NCBI RefSeq assembly: GCF_020991065.1
Contig: NZ_CP087710.1
Location: forward strand, 3,038,001-3,102,000
Direction: 5' to 3'
DNA length: 64,000 nucleotides
Source of the DNA: Nocardioides okcheonensis
Lineage (GTDB): Bacteria; Actinomycetota; Actinomycetes; Propionibacteriales; Nocardioidaceae
In this document: positions 44,040-52,568 of the stretch, piece after piece
Numbering within the stretch: position 1 is the stretch's first letter
How the letters are laid out: the number at the start of each line of letters is the position of its first letter
Notes under the pieces: model-generated
What the model was told of the DNA's origin: nothing
The model's database searches: none
Seen by the model: only the letters and a program-made list of their open reading frames with translations
Position numbers and translations under genes: made by a program

Positions 44040-44511
44040 CCGACCCTCGGGTGGGGTGCGGCCGGCGGAGGGTGTCGGGCAGCAGCCCGGCGCCGGGGCC
44101 GCGCTCCCCGACGACGTCGCCGGGGTTGGAGAAGGCGCACGAGCGCAGGCTCAGGCAGCCGCAGCCGATGCAGCCGTCCAGGCCGCTCTTGAGCCGCTGG
44201 AGCGCCGCGATCTGCTCGTCGAGGCGTCGCCCCCAGTGCCGCGAGATGCGGTGCCAGTCGGCCTTGGTCGGGGTCCGGTTGCCGGGGAGCCGGCCCAGCT
44301 CGTCGCGGATCTCCTCGATGCTCAGCCCGACGTTGGACGCTGCCCGGACGAAGGCGAGCCGGCGCAGCACGCTGCGCTCGAACTGGCGCTGCCCGCCCGG
44401 GGAGCGGTGTGCCTCGATGAGCCCCTCGGCCTCGTAGTAGCGGATCGCCGACGCGGCGAATCCGCTGCGCCGCGAGATCTCGCCCATCGGCAGCAGGTCG
44501 CGTGGATCCAT
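44017..44511 (-). CDS. soxR: Redox-sensitive transcriptional activator SoxR
   Basis: A 164-residue MerR-family protein: winged helix MGEISRRSGFAASAIRYYEAEGLI (about 9-32) with HRSPGGQRQFERSVLRRLAFV, a dimerisation helix, and the 2Fe-2S motif C-x2-C-x-C-x5-C in CIGCGCLSLRSC (about 113-124). All features match SoxR, which in actinobacteria responds to redox-active compounds. It is divergent from the SDR gene at 44561 across a SoxR-type operator. Confidence 0.95.
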   Translation of the reverse strand: MDPRDLLPMGEISRRSGFAASAIRYYEAEGLIEAHRSPGGQRQFERSVLRRLAFVRAASNVGLSIEEIRDELGRLPGNRTPTKADWHRISRHWGRRLDEQIAALQRLKSGLDGCIGCGCLSLRSCAFSNPGDVVGERGPGAGLLPDTLRRPHPTRGSVRTPPPR

Positions 44512-44529
44512 CGTCGTCCTCCCTTGAAC

Positions 44530-44549
44530 TCAAGTTCACTTCAACTTGA
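44530..44549. promoter_or_regulatory. SoxR operator
   Basis: TCAAGTT-CACTTC-AACTTGA, a perfect 7-bp-arm dyad matching known SoxR boxes, in the 49-bp gap between soxR and the divergent SDR gene. A flanking TTGAAC and downstream GATAG may be the long-spaced promoter elements typical of MerR-type activation. Confidence 0.8.
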
Positions 44550-44560
44550 ACGATAGCGCC

Positions 44561-45247
44561 ATGGACACCACAACGACAGCACGGGTGGCTCTGGTCACCG
44601 GGGGATCGGCCGGTCTGGGACTGGCCCTGAGCAGGGCGCTCGCCACCGAGGGGTGGCGGGTCGTCACCGACGGCCGCAGCGGGGACAGGTTCGCCGGCGC
44701 GGACCTCCCGGACGGGGTCGACGTCGTGGTCGGCGACCTCACCGACGCCGACCACCGTGCCGCCCTGGTGGCGGCGGTCGAGGGGTACGGACGGCTCGAC
44801 CTGCTGGTGCACAACGCCAGCACGCTCGGCCCGCTGCCGATGCGCCCGCTGGCCGAGGTCGACCTCGCCGACCTCCAGCAGGTGTGGCGGACCAACGTCG
44901 GCGGGCCGCTCGTCCTGACGTCGGCCCTGCTGCCCCTCCTGCGGGCGTCGGACGGGGCGCTGGTCTCGATCAGCTCGGACGCCGCGGTGCACCACTACGG
45001 GACCTGGGGCCTCTACGGCGCCAGCAAGGCGGCGCTCGACCACGTCACCCTCACCTTCGCCGCCGAGACCGGCCTGACGGCGTACGCGGTCGATCCCGGG
45101 GACATGCGCACCGCGATGCACCAGGACGCCTTCCCGGGCGAGGACATCTCCGACCGGCCGCTGCCCGAGTCGGTGGTGCCTCGGCTCCTCGCGCTGCTCG
45201 CCGACCGCCCGGCCTCCGGCCGCTACCGGGCGGAGGAGGTCCGATGA
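44561..45247 (+). CDS. SDR-family oxidoreductase, likely SoxR target
   Basis: A 228-residue classical SDR: NAD(P) motif VALVTGGSAGLGLALSRALA, LLVHNAST, catalytic SSDAA and YGASKAALDH (YxxxK intact), then VDPGDMRTAM. It starts at ATG 44561 just after the SoxR operator, so it is probably induced by redox-cycling agents; SoxR regulons in actinobacteria often include reductases. Its stop overlaps the QueA-like gene by 4 bp, placing that gene under the same promoter. Confidence 0.9.
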   Translation: MDTTTTARVALVTGGSAGLGLALSRALATEGWRVVTDGRSGDRFAGADLPDGVDVVVGDLTDADHRAALVAAVEGYGRLDLLVHNASTLGPLPMRPLAEVDLADLQQVWRTNVGGPLVLTSALLPLLRASDGALVSISSDAAVHHYGTWGLYGASKAALDHVTLTFAAETGLTAYAVDPGDMRTAMHQDAFPGEDISDRPLPESVVPRLLALLADRPASGRYRAEEVR

Positions 45248-46293
45248 CCCTGCTCGCCGAGACCCCGCACACCCGCTTCGCCGCGTCGACCTTCGCGCCC
45301 CGGCCCGCCGAGGAGCGCGGGCTCGAGCGGGACGGGGTGCGGCTGCTGGTCGGCACGCCCGACGGACTGTCGCACGTCCGCTTCCGCGACCTCCCCGACC
45401 ACCTGCACCCGGGCGACGTCCTCGTCGTCAACACCTCGGCGACGGTCCACGCGGAGGTCGACGCCACCCTCGACGGCACGCCGGTCGTGCTCCACGTCGC
45501 CCACCGCCTCGACGACGGCGACCGCGTGGTCGAGCTGCGCACGGCGCCCGACGCCTCCCGGTCCCTGCTCGACGCCCGCGCGGGCGACGTCGTCGCGGTG
45601 GGTGACGTCCGCCTGGTGCTGCGCGAGCCGTGGCCGGGCCGGGCGTCGTCGCCGACCGGCTCGGGCAACCGCCTCTGGCGGGCGGGCGTGCGCGGCGACC
45701 TCGACCACCGGCTCACGGGGCACGGGCGTCCGATCGCCTACGGCTACCTCGACCGCCGCTACCCGCTCGAGGCGTACCAGACCGTCTTCGGCCGGCACCC
45801 CGGCAGCGCCGAGATGGCCTCGGCGGGCCGGCCGTTCACCCACGAGCTGGTGACCCGCCTGGTGACCGCCGGCGTCGCCTTCGCGCCCGTCCTGCTGCAC
45901 ACGGGCGTCTCGTCGCAGGAGGCCGGCGAGGCGCCGGGCCCGGAGTGGTTCGAGGTGTCGCCCGGCAGCGCCCGCACCATCAACGCCGCTCGCGACGCGG
46001 GCGGCCGGGTCGTCGCCGTCGGCACCACGGCGACGCGGGCCCTCGAGTCGGCGGTGCTCGGCCGCCACGTCGTCGCCAGTCGCGGCTGGACGTCGCGCGT
46101 GGTCAGCCCCGCCCAGCCGCCCCGGGTGGTCGACGGCCTGGTGACCGGCTGGCACGACCCGATGGCCTCCCACCTCCTCCTCGTCGAGTCGGTCGCGGGG
46201 GAGCGCCTCACGCAGGCGGCGTACGACTCGGCGGTCGCGGAGGGCTACCTGTGGCACGAGTTCGGGGACGCGGCGTTGCTGCTGCGCCGCTGA
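45244..46293 (+). CDS. Divergent QueA-like (S-adenosylmethionine:tRNA ribosyltransferase-isomerase family) protein
   Basis: A 349-residue protein of the QueA family. Recognisable are FRDLPDHLHPGDVLVVN, PIAYGYLDRRYPLEAYQTVFG, LLHTGVSS, and GGRVVAVGTTATRALESAV. Two hallmark motifs of true QueA are altered: VNDTRV is VNTSATV here, and the TNFHLPxSTLLML segment is GWHDPMASHLLLVES. It is coupled to an SDR gene, and no queuosine genes are visible in the window. It may have another ribosyl- or SAM-dependent activity. Confidence 0.8.
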   Translation: MTLLAETPHTRFAASTFAPRPAEERGLERDGVRLLVGTPDGLSHVRFRDLPDHLHPGDVLVVNTSATVHAEVDATLDGTPVVLHVAHRLDDGDRVVELRTAPDASRSLLDARAGDVVAVGDVRLVLREPWPGRASSPTGSGNRLWRAGVRGDLDHRLTGHGRPIAYGYLDRRYPLEAYQTVFGRHPGSAEMASAGRPFTHELVTRLVTAGVAFAPVLLHTGVSSQEAGEAPGPEWFEVSPGSARTINAARDAGGRVVAVGTTATRALESAVLGRHVVASRGWTSRVVSPAQPPRVVDGLVTGWHDPMASHLLLVESVAGERLTQAAYDSAVAEGYLWHEFGDAALLLRR

Positions 46294-46385
46294 ATCCCTC
46301 AGGTCGCACCGCAGGGGGCCGATGGGTGGGGACAGAGGTGCGCGCAGGGCCGTGCGGACCGGAACCGTTGTCGAGGGGGTCGACG

Positions 46386-47051
46386 ATGCAGCTGCACGCA
46401 GTGGTGGCCGTGCCCGAGGAGGCGATCCGGGCGACCGTGCTCGACGCCGTCCCCGCCCTGATCGCGGCGACCGCGCCGCCCGAGCCCGAGCCGGAGCGCG
46501 GCCTGCTGGCCCGGTGGCGTCGCCGCCCGGCCGAGCCGCTCGCGCCGGTCGTGTCGTTCGCCCCCGCGGCCCCGGAGTCGGTGTTCGTCAAGATCGCCAA
46601 GTTCGGCAACGTGACCGCCGACGTCGCGGGTGACCTGGCCGCCGAGCTCGAGGAGGCGGCCGGGGCCTGGCACGCCCCCGTGCTGCGCGTCACCAAGGTC
46701 GTCGTGGCGGAGTCGGCGCCGTACACCGTGACGGCCGAGCTCGAGGGCGACGTCGACGCGCTGCGCGAGATCTACCGCAACGTCCTCGAGGTCGCCGCGC
46801 TGCACCGCTTCTACCTCGACCGCCGCAACTTCCGCCCCGAGATCGTCCTGGGCCGGCTCGAGGCGCCGGACGGCGCAGCCGTGCCCGAGGCGGTCGCGGG
46901 CCTGGAGCTCGACCGGAGCGGACCGTGGTGGTCGGCGGACCACCTGAGCCTGCTGCGCGCCTCCTTCTCCGGCGGCGCCGGCTTCGCCGACTACGCGCGG
47001 ATCTCGCTCGACGACGACGCGGGCGGGGCGGAGATCTACCGGCTGGCATGA
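46386..47051 (+). CDS. 2H-phosphoesterase-like protein lacking both catalytic histidines
   Basis: A 221-residue protein whose layout resembles LigT/2'-5' RNA ligase proteins: strands ending in VFVKIAKFGNV and NFRPEIVLGRLE where the family has two HxT/S motifs, and a C-terminal DHLSLLRASF strand. Here the first His is Phe and the second is Glu, so the phosphoesterase site looks lost. N-terminal residues 1-60 contain a Pro/Arg-rich loop (RGLLARWRRRPAEP). Role unknown; assignment to this fold is by pattern only. The start is ATG 46386. Confidence 0.6.
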   Translation: MQLHAVVAVPEEAIRATVLDAVPALIAATAPPEPEPERGLLARWRRRPAEPLAPVVSFAPAAPESVFVKIAKFGNVTADVAGDLAAELEEAAGAWHAPVLRVTKVVVAESAPYTVTAELEGDVDALREIYRNVLEVAALHRFYLDRRNFRPEIVLGRLEAPDGAAVPEAVAGLELDRSGPWWSADHLSLLRASFSGGAGFADYARISLDDDAGGAEIYRLA

Positions 47052-47066
47052 CCTCGCCGACGGCTT

Positions 47067-47136
47067 CCTTCACTAAAATGAAGAAATCGTTGACATAGTG
47101 AAGGACGGCCGACCATGCTGTGGTCCACACCACAGC
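47067..47136 (+). promoter_or_regulatory. Promoter with two nested operators of the XRE-cupin operon
   Basis: CCTTCACTA (47067-47075) and TAGTGAAGG (47096-47104) form a 9-bp-arm inverted repeat spanning a consensus-like -35 TTGACA (47090-47095). With an 18-bp spacer, CATGCT (47114-47119) could be the -10. A second dyad, GCTGTGGT-CCAC-ACCACAGC (47117-47136), follows. Likely binding sites for the XRE-cupin regulator encoded next. Confidence 0.65.
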
Positions 47137-47149
47137 AGACGGAGGTCAC

Positions 47150-47761
47150 ATGAGCAGGGACAGCTCGAAGAACGGCACCAACGCTCTTCCGGTGGAGTCC
47201 ATGCTCTCTGACTTCGGTGCCCGTCTCCGCACGCTCCGCAAGGAGCGCCAGCTCTCCACCGAGCGGCTGGCGGAGGCGGCGGGGGTGAGCGTCGGCTTGA
47301 TCAGCCAGATCGAGCGCGGGCGCGGCAACCCCTCCTTCGCGACCCTGGCCCAGCTCGCGCACGGCCTGCAGCTCCCCGTCGGACAGCTGCTCGAGCCCAG
47401 CGAGACCCAGAAGGTCGTGGTCCGCAAGGACGAGCGGCGGCGACTGGACAACCACGGTGTTGTCAGCGGCGACGGCGAGAGGATCGAGCTGCTGACCCCC
47501 GACCTCAACGGCGCGCTCGAGGCCAACTGGGTGGTGACCCCACCCGGCTACGACACCAGCGCCACCCCCTACCGCCACAACGGCGAGGAGTTCGGGATCG
47601 TGCTGTCCGGGACGAAGGACGTCTTCCTCGACGGAGTCCGTCACCGGCTCGAGGCGGGCGACTCGATCCGCTACGCCTCGACGATCCCGCACTGGTACGC
47701 CAACCCCTCGGACACCGAGGAGTGCACGGCGGTCTGGGTGAGCACCCCGCCCACCTGGTAG
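47150..47761 (+). CDS. XRE-family regulator with cupin domain
   Basis: A 203-residue protein: an N-terminal helix-turn-helix (about 22-76; LRTLRKERQLSTERLAEAAGVSVGLISQIERGRGNPSFATL) joined to a C-terminal cupin (about 110-203; RHNGEEFGIVLSGTKDVFLDGVRHRLEAGDSIRYASTIPHWYANP). The cupin probably senses a small organic acid or related metabolite. A GGAGG ribosome-binding site precedes the ATG. It heads the catabolic gene set 47150-55687 and probably controls it through the upstream dyads. Confidence 0.92.
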   Translation: MSRDSSKNGTNALPVESMLSDFGARLRTLRKERQLSTERLAEAAGVSVGLISQIERGRGNPSFATLAQLAHGLQLPVGQLLEPSETQKVVVRKDERRRLDNHGVVSGDGERIELLTPDLNGALEANWVVTPPGYDTSATPYRHNGEEFGIVLSGTKDVFLDGVRHRLEAGDSIRYASTIPHWYANPSDTEECTAVWVSTPPTW

Positions 47762-47876
47762 CCCTGCGACCCCTCCGGTCGCCCCACCTCCCTCCCCTCA
47801 CAGCCGTCCGGCGTCGTCGACGCCTCGGTCGATGCTGCCTGCCCGCAGCTCGGCACGGACCGAACCGGAGCCCGCC

Positions 47877-49193
47877 ATGACCACGACCCAACGACCCACG
47901 ACCCCCGACCCCGTGACGCCCGACCCCGCGACCCGCGCCCACGACGACCACGTGACCCGCCGGGCGATGCTCGGCCTCGGCCTCGGCAACACCCTCGAGT
48001 GGTACGACTGGATGATCTTCGGCCTGCTGGCCGCGATCATCGGTCCGCAGTTCTTCGCCTCCCAAGACCCGGTGAGCGCCACCCTCGACGCGCTCGCGGT
48101 GTTCGCCGTCGGCTTCGTGGTGCGCCCCCTCGGCGGCGTGCTGCTCGGCCACGTCGCCGACCGCGTCGGCCGCCGCCGCGTGATGCTGCTGTCGGTGAGC
48201 CTGATGGCGGTCACCACGCTGGTGATCGGCCTGCTGCCCACCTACGACACGATCGGCGTCTGGGCCGGCATCGTGCTGCTCGCCTGCCGCGTCCTCCAGG
48301 GCCTCTCGACCGGCATCGAGGCGCCGCTCTCCATCGCGTACGCCGTCGAGCTCAACCCGGCCGGCCGCGAGGGCCGGGCCGCGGGCTACATGTCCTTCTT
48401 CGTCAACCTCGGCATCCTCCTCGCCTCGCTCGCCAGCTTCCTCACCAGCTGGCTGGTCGGCGGCGATGCGATGGCCGAGTGGGGCTGGCGGGTGCCGATC
48501 CTCCTCGGCTCGGCGATGAGCTTCTTCGTGCTCTACCTGCGCCGCTCGCTGCCCGAGACCCTCTCCGAGGAGGAGAAGGCCGACCAGCCCACCGGCACCT
48601 GGGCCGGGCTGCGCACCCACTGGCTGGGCCTGCTGGCGATCGTCTTCGTCGTCGGTGCGACCCAGGCGTTCAACTACGCGTGGAACGTCGGGCTGCCGAG
48701 CCTGGCCCGCGGCAGCTTCGGCGAGGACCCGACCACGGTGTTCGCGATGACCACGGGGCTCGGCGTGATCCTGCTCCTCGGCTCGCTCGTCACCGGGGCC
48801 GTCGCCGACCGGGCGAGGCTCTCGCGCACCTTCCTCGTGACCCGCCTCGCCTCGGTGCCCGCCGTGTTCCTCATGCTGCTCTACGCCGGCCCCGGGATGG
48901 GCACCTTCGCCGCCGTCCTGTTCGTCGGCGGGATCGTCCTGGTGGCCAACATGACCCTCTACAACGTGGTCGCCACCTCGCTGATGCCGAAGTACTGCCG
49001 GGCCACCGGCACCGGCCTCGGCTACGGCGTCGCCGTCGCCCTCTTCGGCGGCACCGCCTCCTACCTGCTGGTGTGGCTGCAGACCCGCGACCTGCTCTGG
49101 GTCTTCCCGGTCTACTGCGCGGCCCTGTCCGTCATCAGCGTCGTCCTGTACCTCGTCGCCCGCCGCCACAGCGGCATCTTCGCCGGAGAGTGA
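47877..49193 (+). CDS. MFS transporter, metabolite:H+ symporter (MHS) family
   Basis: A 438-residue transporter with 12 helices. MHS hallmarks are GNTLEWYDWMIFGLLAAIIGPQFF in helix 1, FVVRPLGGVLLGHVADRVGRRRVML, RVLQGLSTGIEAP and YMSFFVNLGILLAS. Relatives import dicarboxylates, shikimate, proline/betaine or aromatic acids by proton symport. ATG 47877 chosen; the first 35 residues are a cytosolic Thr/Pro/Asp-rich tail. It is probably the substrate importer of the catabolic operon. Confidence 0.92.
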   Translation: MTTTQRPTTPDPVTPDPATRAHDDHVTRRAMLGLGLGNTLEWYDWMIFGLLAAIIGPQFFASQDPVSATLDALAVFAVGFVVRPLGGVLLGHVADRVGRRRVMLLSVSLMAVTTLVIGLLPTYDTIGVWAGIVLLACRVLQGLSTGIEAPLSIAYAVELNPAGREGRAAGYMSFFVNLGILLASLASFLTSWLVGGDAMAEWGWRVPILLGSAMSFFVLYLRRSLPETLSEEEKADQPTGTWAGLRTHWLGLLAIVFVVGATQAFNYAWNVGLPSLARGSFGEDPTTVFAMTTGLGVILLLGSLVTGAVADRARLSRTFLVTRLASVPAVFLMLLYAGPGMGTFAAVLFVGGIVLVANMTLYNVVATSLMPKYCRATGTGLGYGVAVALFGGTASYLLVWLQTRDLLWVFPVYCAALSVISVVLYLVARRHSGIFAGE

Positions 49194-49201
49194 GAACCCA
49201 C

Positions 49202-50578
49202 GTGAACACCCAGAAGCTCAGTATCAACAGCGACCAGCTCGACGCACCGGTGGTCCGCCGCACGGGCGTGCTGGTGGTCGGCGGCGGCCCCGCCGGCGTA
49301 AGCGCCGCGGTCGCGGCGGCCCGCAGCGGCGTGGACGTGACGCTCGTCGAGCGCTACTCCGCGCTCGGCGGCCTCGCCTCCGGCGGGATGGTCCTCGTCC
49401 TCGACGACATGGTCAACGGCAACGAGATCACCGTGACCGGCATCGTGGACGAGTACGTCGAGCGGATGGCGCGCAAGAAGCTCGCCGTCTACCCGCCGGT
49501 CGAGGAGCGCCGCACGTCGCAGGAGCTGTGGAACAAGTGGGGGCGCTGGGGCACCTTCAACTTCCACTCCCACAGCAACCCCAAGCCGATCTGCTACGCC
49601 GTCGCGTTCGACCCGGACGCCTGGAAGGCGACCTCGATCGACCTGGTCCGCGAGGCCGGCGTGCACCTGCGGATGCACAGCTGGTTCTCCCGCCCGATCG
49701 TCGACGACGGCGTCGTCAAGGGCGTGGTCGTCGAGACCAAGGCCGGCCCCCAGGCGATCCTGGCCGACGTCGTGATCGACACGACCGGAGACATCGACGT
49801 GGCGTCGCGCGCCGGTGCGGCCCACGCCCACGACGCGTACCTCGTCACCCTCGTGTTCCGCCTCGGCGGCGTCGACACCGACGCGGCCGAGCGGTTCGAG
49901 CAGGAGAACCCCCGCGAGGCCCGCGCGATCAACCGCCGGATCAAGCGGCTGCTCGGCGGTGCCTGGGAGCTGTGGTGGCTCAAGACGCCGATCCCGGGCG
50001 TCGTGTGGTGCAACACCCCCCACATGACCGGCTTCGACGGCGCGGACCCCGAGTCGCTCACCAACGCCGAGTTCGCCGCCCGCGACCGCATCGAGGCCGC
50101 CCTCGACGCGATCCGCGCCGACCTCCCCGGCTTCCAGGACGCCTACGTCCTCGACGTGGCGCAGCAGATGGGCGTGCGCCAGACTCGACTGCTGCAGGGG
50201 GAGTACGTCGTCACGAAGGAGGACGTCGTGAACCGCCGGCACTTCGCCGACAGCGTGGCCCGTGGCCGCGACTACTACACGCCCTACCGCGCCCTGCTCC
50301 CGCGCGAGGTCGACCAGCTCCTGGTCGCCGGACGGCACTACTCCGCGACGCCCGAGGCCCAGCGGATGTCGCGCGAGATCCCGCCGTGCATGGCCCAGGG
50401 CCAGGCGACCGGCATCGCCGCCGCGCTGGCGGTCCAGAAGGACCTGCTGGTGCGCGAGGTCCCGGTCGACGAGATCCAGATGCGGATGCGCGACCAGGGC
50501 GCCGACCCCGGCGACCGGCCGTCCGCCAACGCCGGCACCGACACCGGCACCGACACCCCGCTCGAGGAGGCCCACTGA
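49202..50578 (+). CDS. FAD-dependent oxidoreductase (PF12831-like)
   Basis: A 458-residue flavoprotein. The FAD-binding GVLVVGGGPAGVSAAVAAARSG (about 22-43) and ERYSALGGLASGGMV are typical of FAD_oxidored proteins; VVIDTTGDIDVASRAGA and a C-terminal PCMAQGQATGIAAALAVQ bind the cofactor. The middle region has many Trp and His (WNKWGRWGTFNFHSHSNP) that may form the substrate site. GTG start 8 bp after the transporter. It may oxidise the imported compound as the first step; no partner electron carrier is in the operon. Confidence 0.88.
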   Translation: MNTQKLSINSDQLDAPVVRRTGVLVVGGGPAGVSAAVAAARSGVDVTLVERYSALGGLASGGMVLVLDDMVNGNEITVTGIVDEYVERMARKKLAVYPPVEERRTSQELWNKWGRWGTFNFHSHSNPKPICYAVAFDPDAWKATSIDLVREAGVHLRMHSWFSRPIVDDGVVKGVVVETKAGPQAILADVVIDTTGDIDVASRAGAAHAHDAYLVTLVFRLGGVDTDAAERFEQENPREARAINRRIKRLLGGAWELWWLKTPIPGVVWCNTPHMTGFDGADPESLTNAEFAARDRIEAALDAIRADLPGFQDAYVLDVAQQMGVRQTRLLQGEYVVTKEDVVNRRHFADSVARGRDYYTPYRALLPREVDQLLVAGRHYSATPEAQRMSREIPPCMAQGQATGIAAALAVQKDLLVREVPVDEIQMRMRDQGADPGDRPSANAGTDTGTDTPLEEAH

Positions 50579-51774
50579 TGAGCACCGAAGCCCCGCAGGC
50601 AGCACTGGACGGCGTCGTCGTCCTCGACTTCACCCAGGTCTACATGGGACCGAGCGCCACGCAGATGCTCGCCGACCACGGCGCCGAGGTGGTGAAGGTC
50701 GAGCGCCCGGTCCACGGGGACCTGAGCCGCAACTCGCTGCCCGACCCGGCCGGGCAGGACAACCCGATCTTCATCTCGATCAACCGCAACAAGCGCAGCG
50801 TCACCATCGACACCCGCACCGAGGCCGGCCGCGCGGTCGTCCTCGACCTCGTCCGGCGCTCCGACGTCGTGGTGAGCAACTTCCGCTCCGGCGTGATGGA
50901 GCGGATGGGCTTCGGCTACGAGGCGCTCAAGGAGGTCAACCCGCGCATCATCTGGGCCTCCGGGACCGGCTTCGGCGACAGCGGCCCGTACGCCCACAAG
51001 GGCGGGCAGGACGTGATCGCGCAGGCGTACTCCGGCGTGATGTGGCGTCGCTCCGACGAGAGCGTGCCGCTGTCGGTCTACCCGACGACGCTCGCCGACT
51101 ACACGACCGGCATGCACCTGTGCCAGGGCATCCTGCTGGCGCTCATCGCCCGTGACCGCACCGGCGAGGGCCAGAAGGTCCAGGTCAACATGTACGACTC
51201 GATGCTGCACATGCAGATGCAGGAGGCGGCCACCCAGCTCAACCGCGGCCACGAGGTCAACTGGGCGGCGATGCCCCTGTCGGGGGTCTTCCCGACGACC
51301 GACGGCGCGGTGTGCATGGTGGGTGCCTTCAAGGAGAACCCGCTGCGCGACATCTCCAAGGCGCTCGAGCTCGACGAGGACCTCTCCACCCGTCCGGGGT
51401 GGGACACCCTCGAGGGCCAGTTCGAGCACAAGCCCGAGCTGCAGGCGCTGTTCCGCGCGCGGTTCGCGACGCAGCCGACCGCCCACTGGGTCGAGCGGCT
51501 GGAGGAGCAGGACATCCTCTGCGCGCCGGTCCGCTCGCTCGCCGAGGCGCTGGCCGACGAGCAGACGGCCGTCAACCAGATGATCACCGAGATGGAGCAC
51601 CCCCACACCGGCACGGTGCGGGTGCTCAACAGCCCCCTGCGGCTGTCGGCCACGCCGAGCTCGACGCGGCGCCCGGCGCCGATGCTGGGCGAGCACAACG
51701 CCGAGGTGCTGCGCGAGCTCGGCCACGACGAGGACGCGGTCGCCGCCGCCGTCCGGGACGGGGTGATCCGGTGA
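50578..51774 (+). CDS. Class III (CaiB/BaiF) CoA-transferase
   Basis: A 398-residue family III CoA-transferase. N-terminal LDFTQVYMGPSATQMLADHGAEVVKVE, the NRNKRSVTIDTRTEAGRAV motif, and the catalytic Asp in TTLADYTTGMHLCQGIL (about 174) are all present. It moves CoA between carboxylic acids, here probably activating the pathway acid. The ATG lies on the preceding stop (TGATG) and its stop overlaps the enoyl-CoA hydratase start (GTGA). Confidence 0.93.
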   Translation: MSTEAPQAALDGVVVLDFTQVYMGPSATQMLADHGAEVVKVERPVHGDLSRNSLPDPAGQDNPIFISINRNKRSVTIDTRTEAGRAVVLDLVRRSDVVVSNFRSGVMERMGFGYEALKEVNPRIIWASGTGFGDSGPYAHKGGQDVIAQAYSGVMWRRSDESVPLSVYPTTLADYTTGMHLCQGILLALIARDRTGEGQKVQVNMYDSMLHMQMQEAATQLNRGHEVNWAAMPLSGVFPTTDGAVCMVGAFKENPLRDISKALELDEDLSTRPGWDTLEGQFEHKPELQALFRARFATQPTAHWVERLEEQDILCAPVRSLAEALADEQTAVNQMITEMEHPHTGTVRVLNSPLRLSATPSSTRRPAPMLGEHNAEVLRELGHDEDAVAAAVRDGVIR

Positions 51775-52568
51775 GCGCCGCGCAGGTCGACGAGGTCCGC
51801 TTCGAGCTGAAGGGTCACGTCGCCTGGGTGACGTTCGACCGCCAGCACGTCCTCAACGCGCTCGACGCCGCCAGCGTCCGGCGGTGCAACGAGATCTGGG
51901 ACGAGGTCGAGCGCGACCCCGGCATCCACGCCGTCGTGGTGACCGGTGCCGGCGACCGGGCGTTCTGCACCGGGGCCGACATGTCGAGCGCCGGCGTCGG
52001 CAAGACCGGCGTGGACTACTGGGCCGACCTCGACCCCAACGGGTTCGCCGGGCTGAGCCTGCGCCGCACCCTCGACGTCCCGGTCATCGCCCGCGTCAAC
52101 GGCTACGCCCTCGGTGGCGGCATGGAGGTCGTCCTCGGCGCCGACCTGGTGGTCGCCGCCGAGCACGCCAGCTTCGGGCTCACCGAGCCCCGGGTCGGCC
52201 GGATGCCGCTGGACGGCGGCATGGTGCGCCTGGCCCGTCGCATCCCCTACACGCAGGCCGCGTCGCTGCTGCTCACCGGGCGCAGGGCCCCGGCCGCCGA
52301 GCTCGCGGCGATGGGCCTGGTCAACGAGGTGGTGCCGGCCGAGGAGCTCGACGCCGCCGTCGACCGGTGGCTCGAGCAGGTCCTCGCCTGCGCCCCGACC
52401 TCGCTGCGCGCGATCAAGCAGGTGCTCAACCGCACCGAGCACCTGAGCGACCACGAGGCCCACGCCGCGCGCCTGCCCGCGCTCGTCGAGGCCCTGGTCA
52501 GCCCCAACGCCGACGAGGGGGTCGCTGCATTCCAGCAGAAGCGGCGCCCGGTCTGGAGCGACCGGTGA
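51771..52568 (+). CDS. Enoyl-CoA hydratase/isomerase family protein
   Basis: A 265-residue crotonase-fold enzyme: VVVTGAGDRAFCTGADMSS forms the oxyanion and adenine site, VNGYALGGGMEVVLGADLVVAAEHASFGLTEPRVG the second oxyanion Gly and core helix. The usual catalytic Glu near the LTEPRVG/GRMPLDGG segment is present as Glu in LTEPRV; the second Glu position is Asp/Gly (LDGG), so hydratase and isomerase or hydrolase activity cannot be distinguished. GTG start; both ends overlap neighbours by 4 bp. Confidence 0.92.
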   Translation: MSAAQVDEVRFELKGHVAWVTFDRQHVLNALDAASVRRCNEIWDEVERDPGIHAVVVTGAGDRAFCTGADMSSAGVGKTGVDYWADLDPNGFAGLSLRRTLDVPVIARVNGYALGGGMEVVLGADLVVAAEHASFGLTEPRVGRMPLDGGMVRLARRIPYTQAASLLLTGRRAPAAELAAMGLVNEVVPAEELDAAVDRWLEQVLACAPTSLRAIKQVLNRTEHLSDHEAHAARLPALVEALVSPNADEGVAAFQQKRRPVWSDR

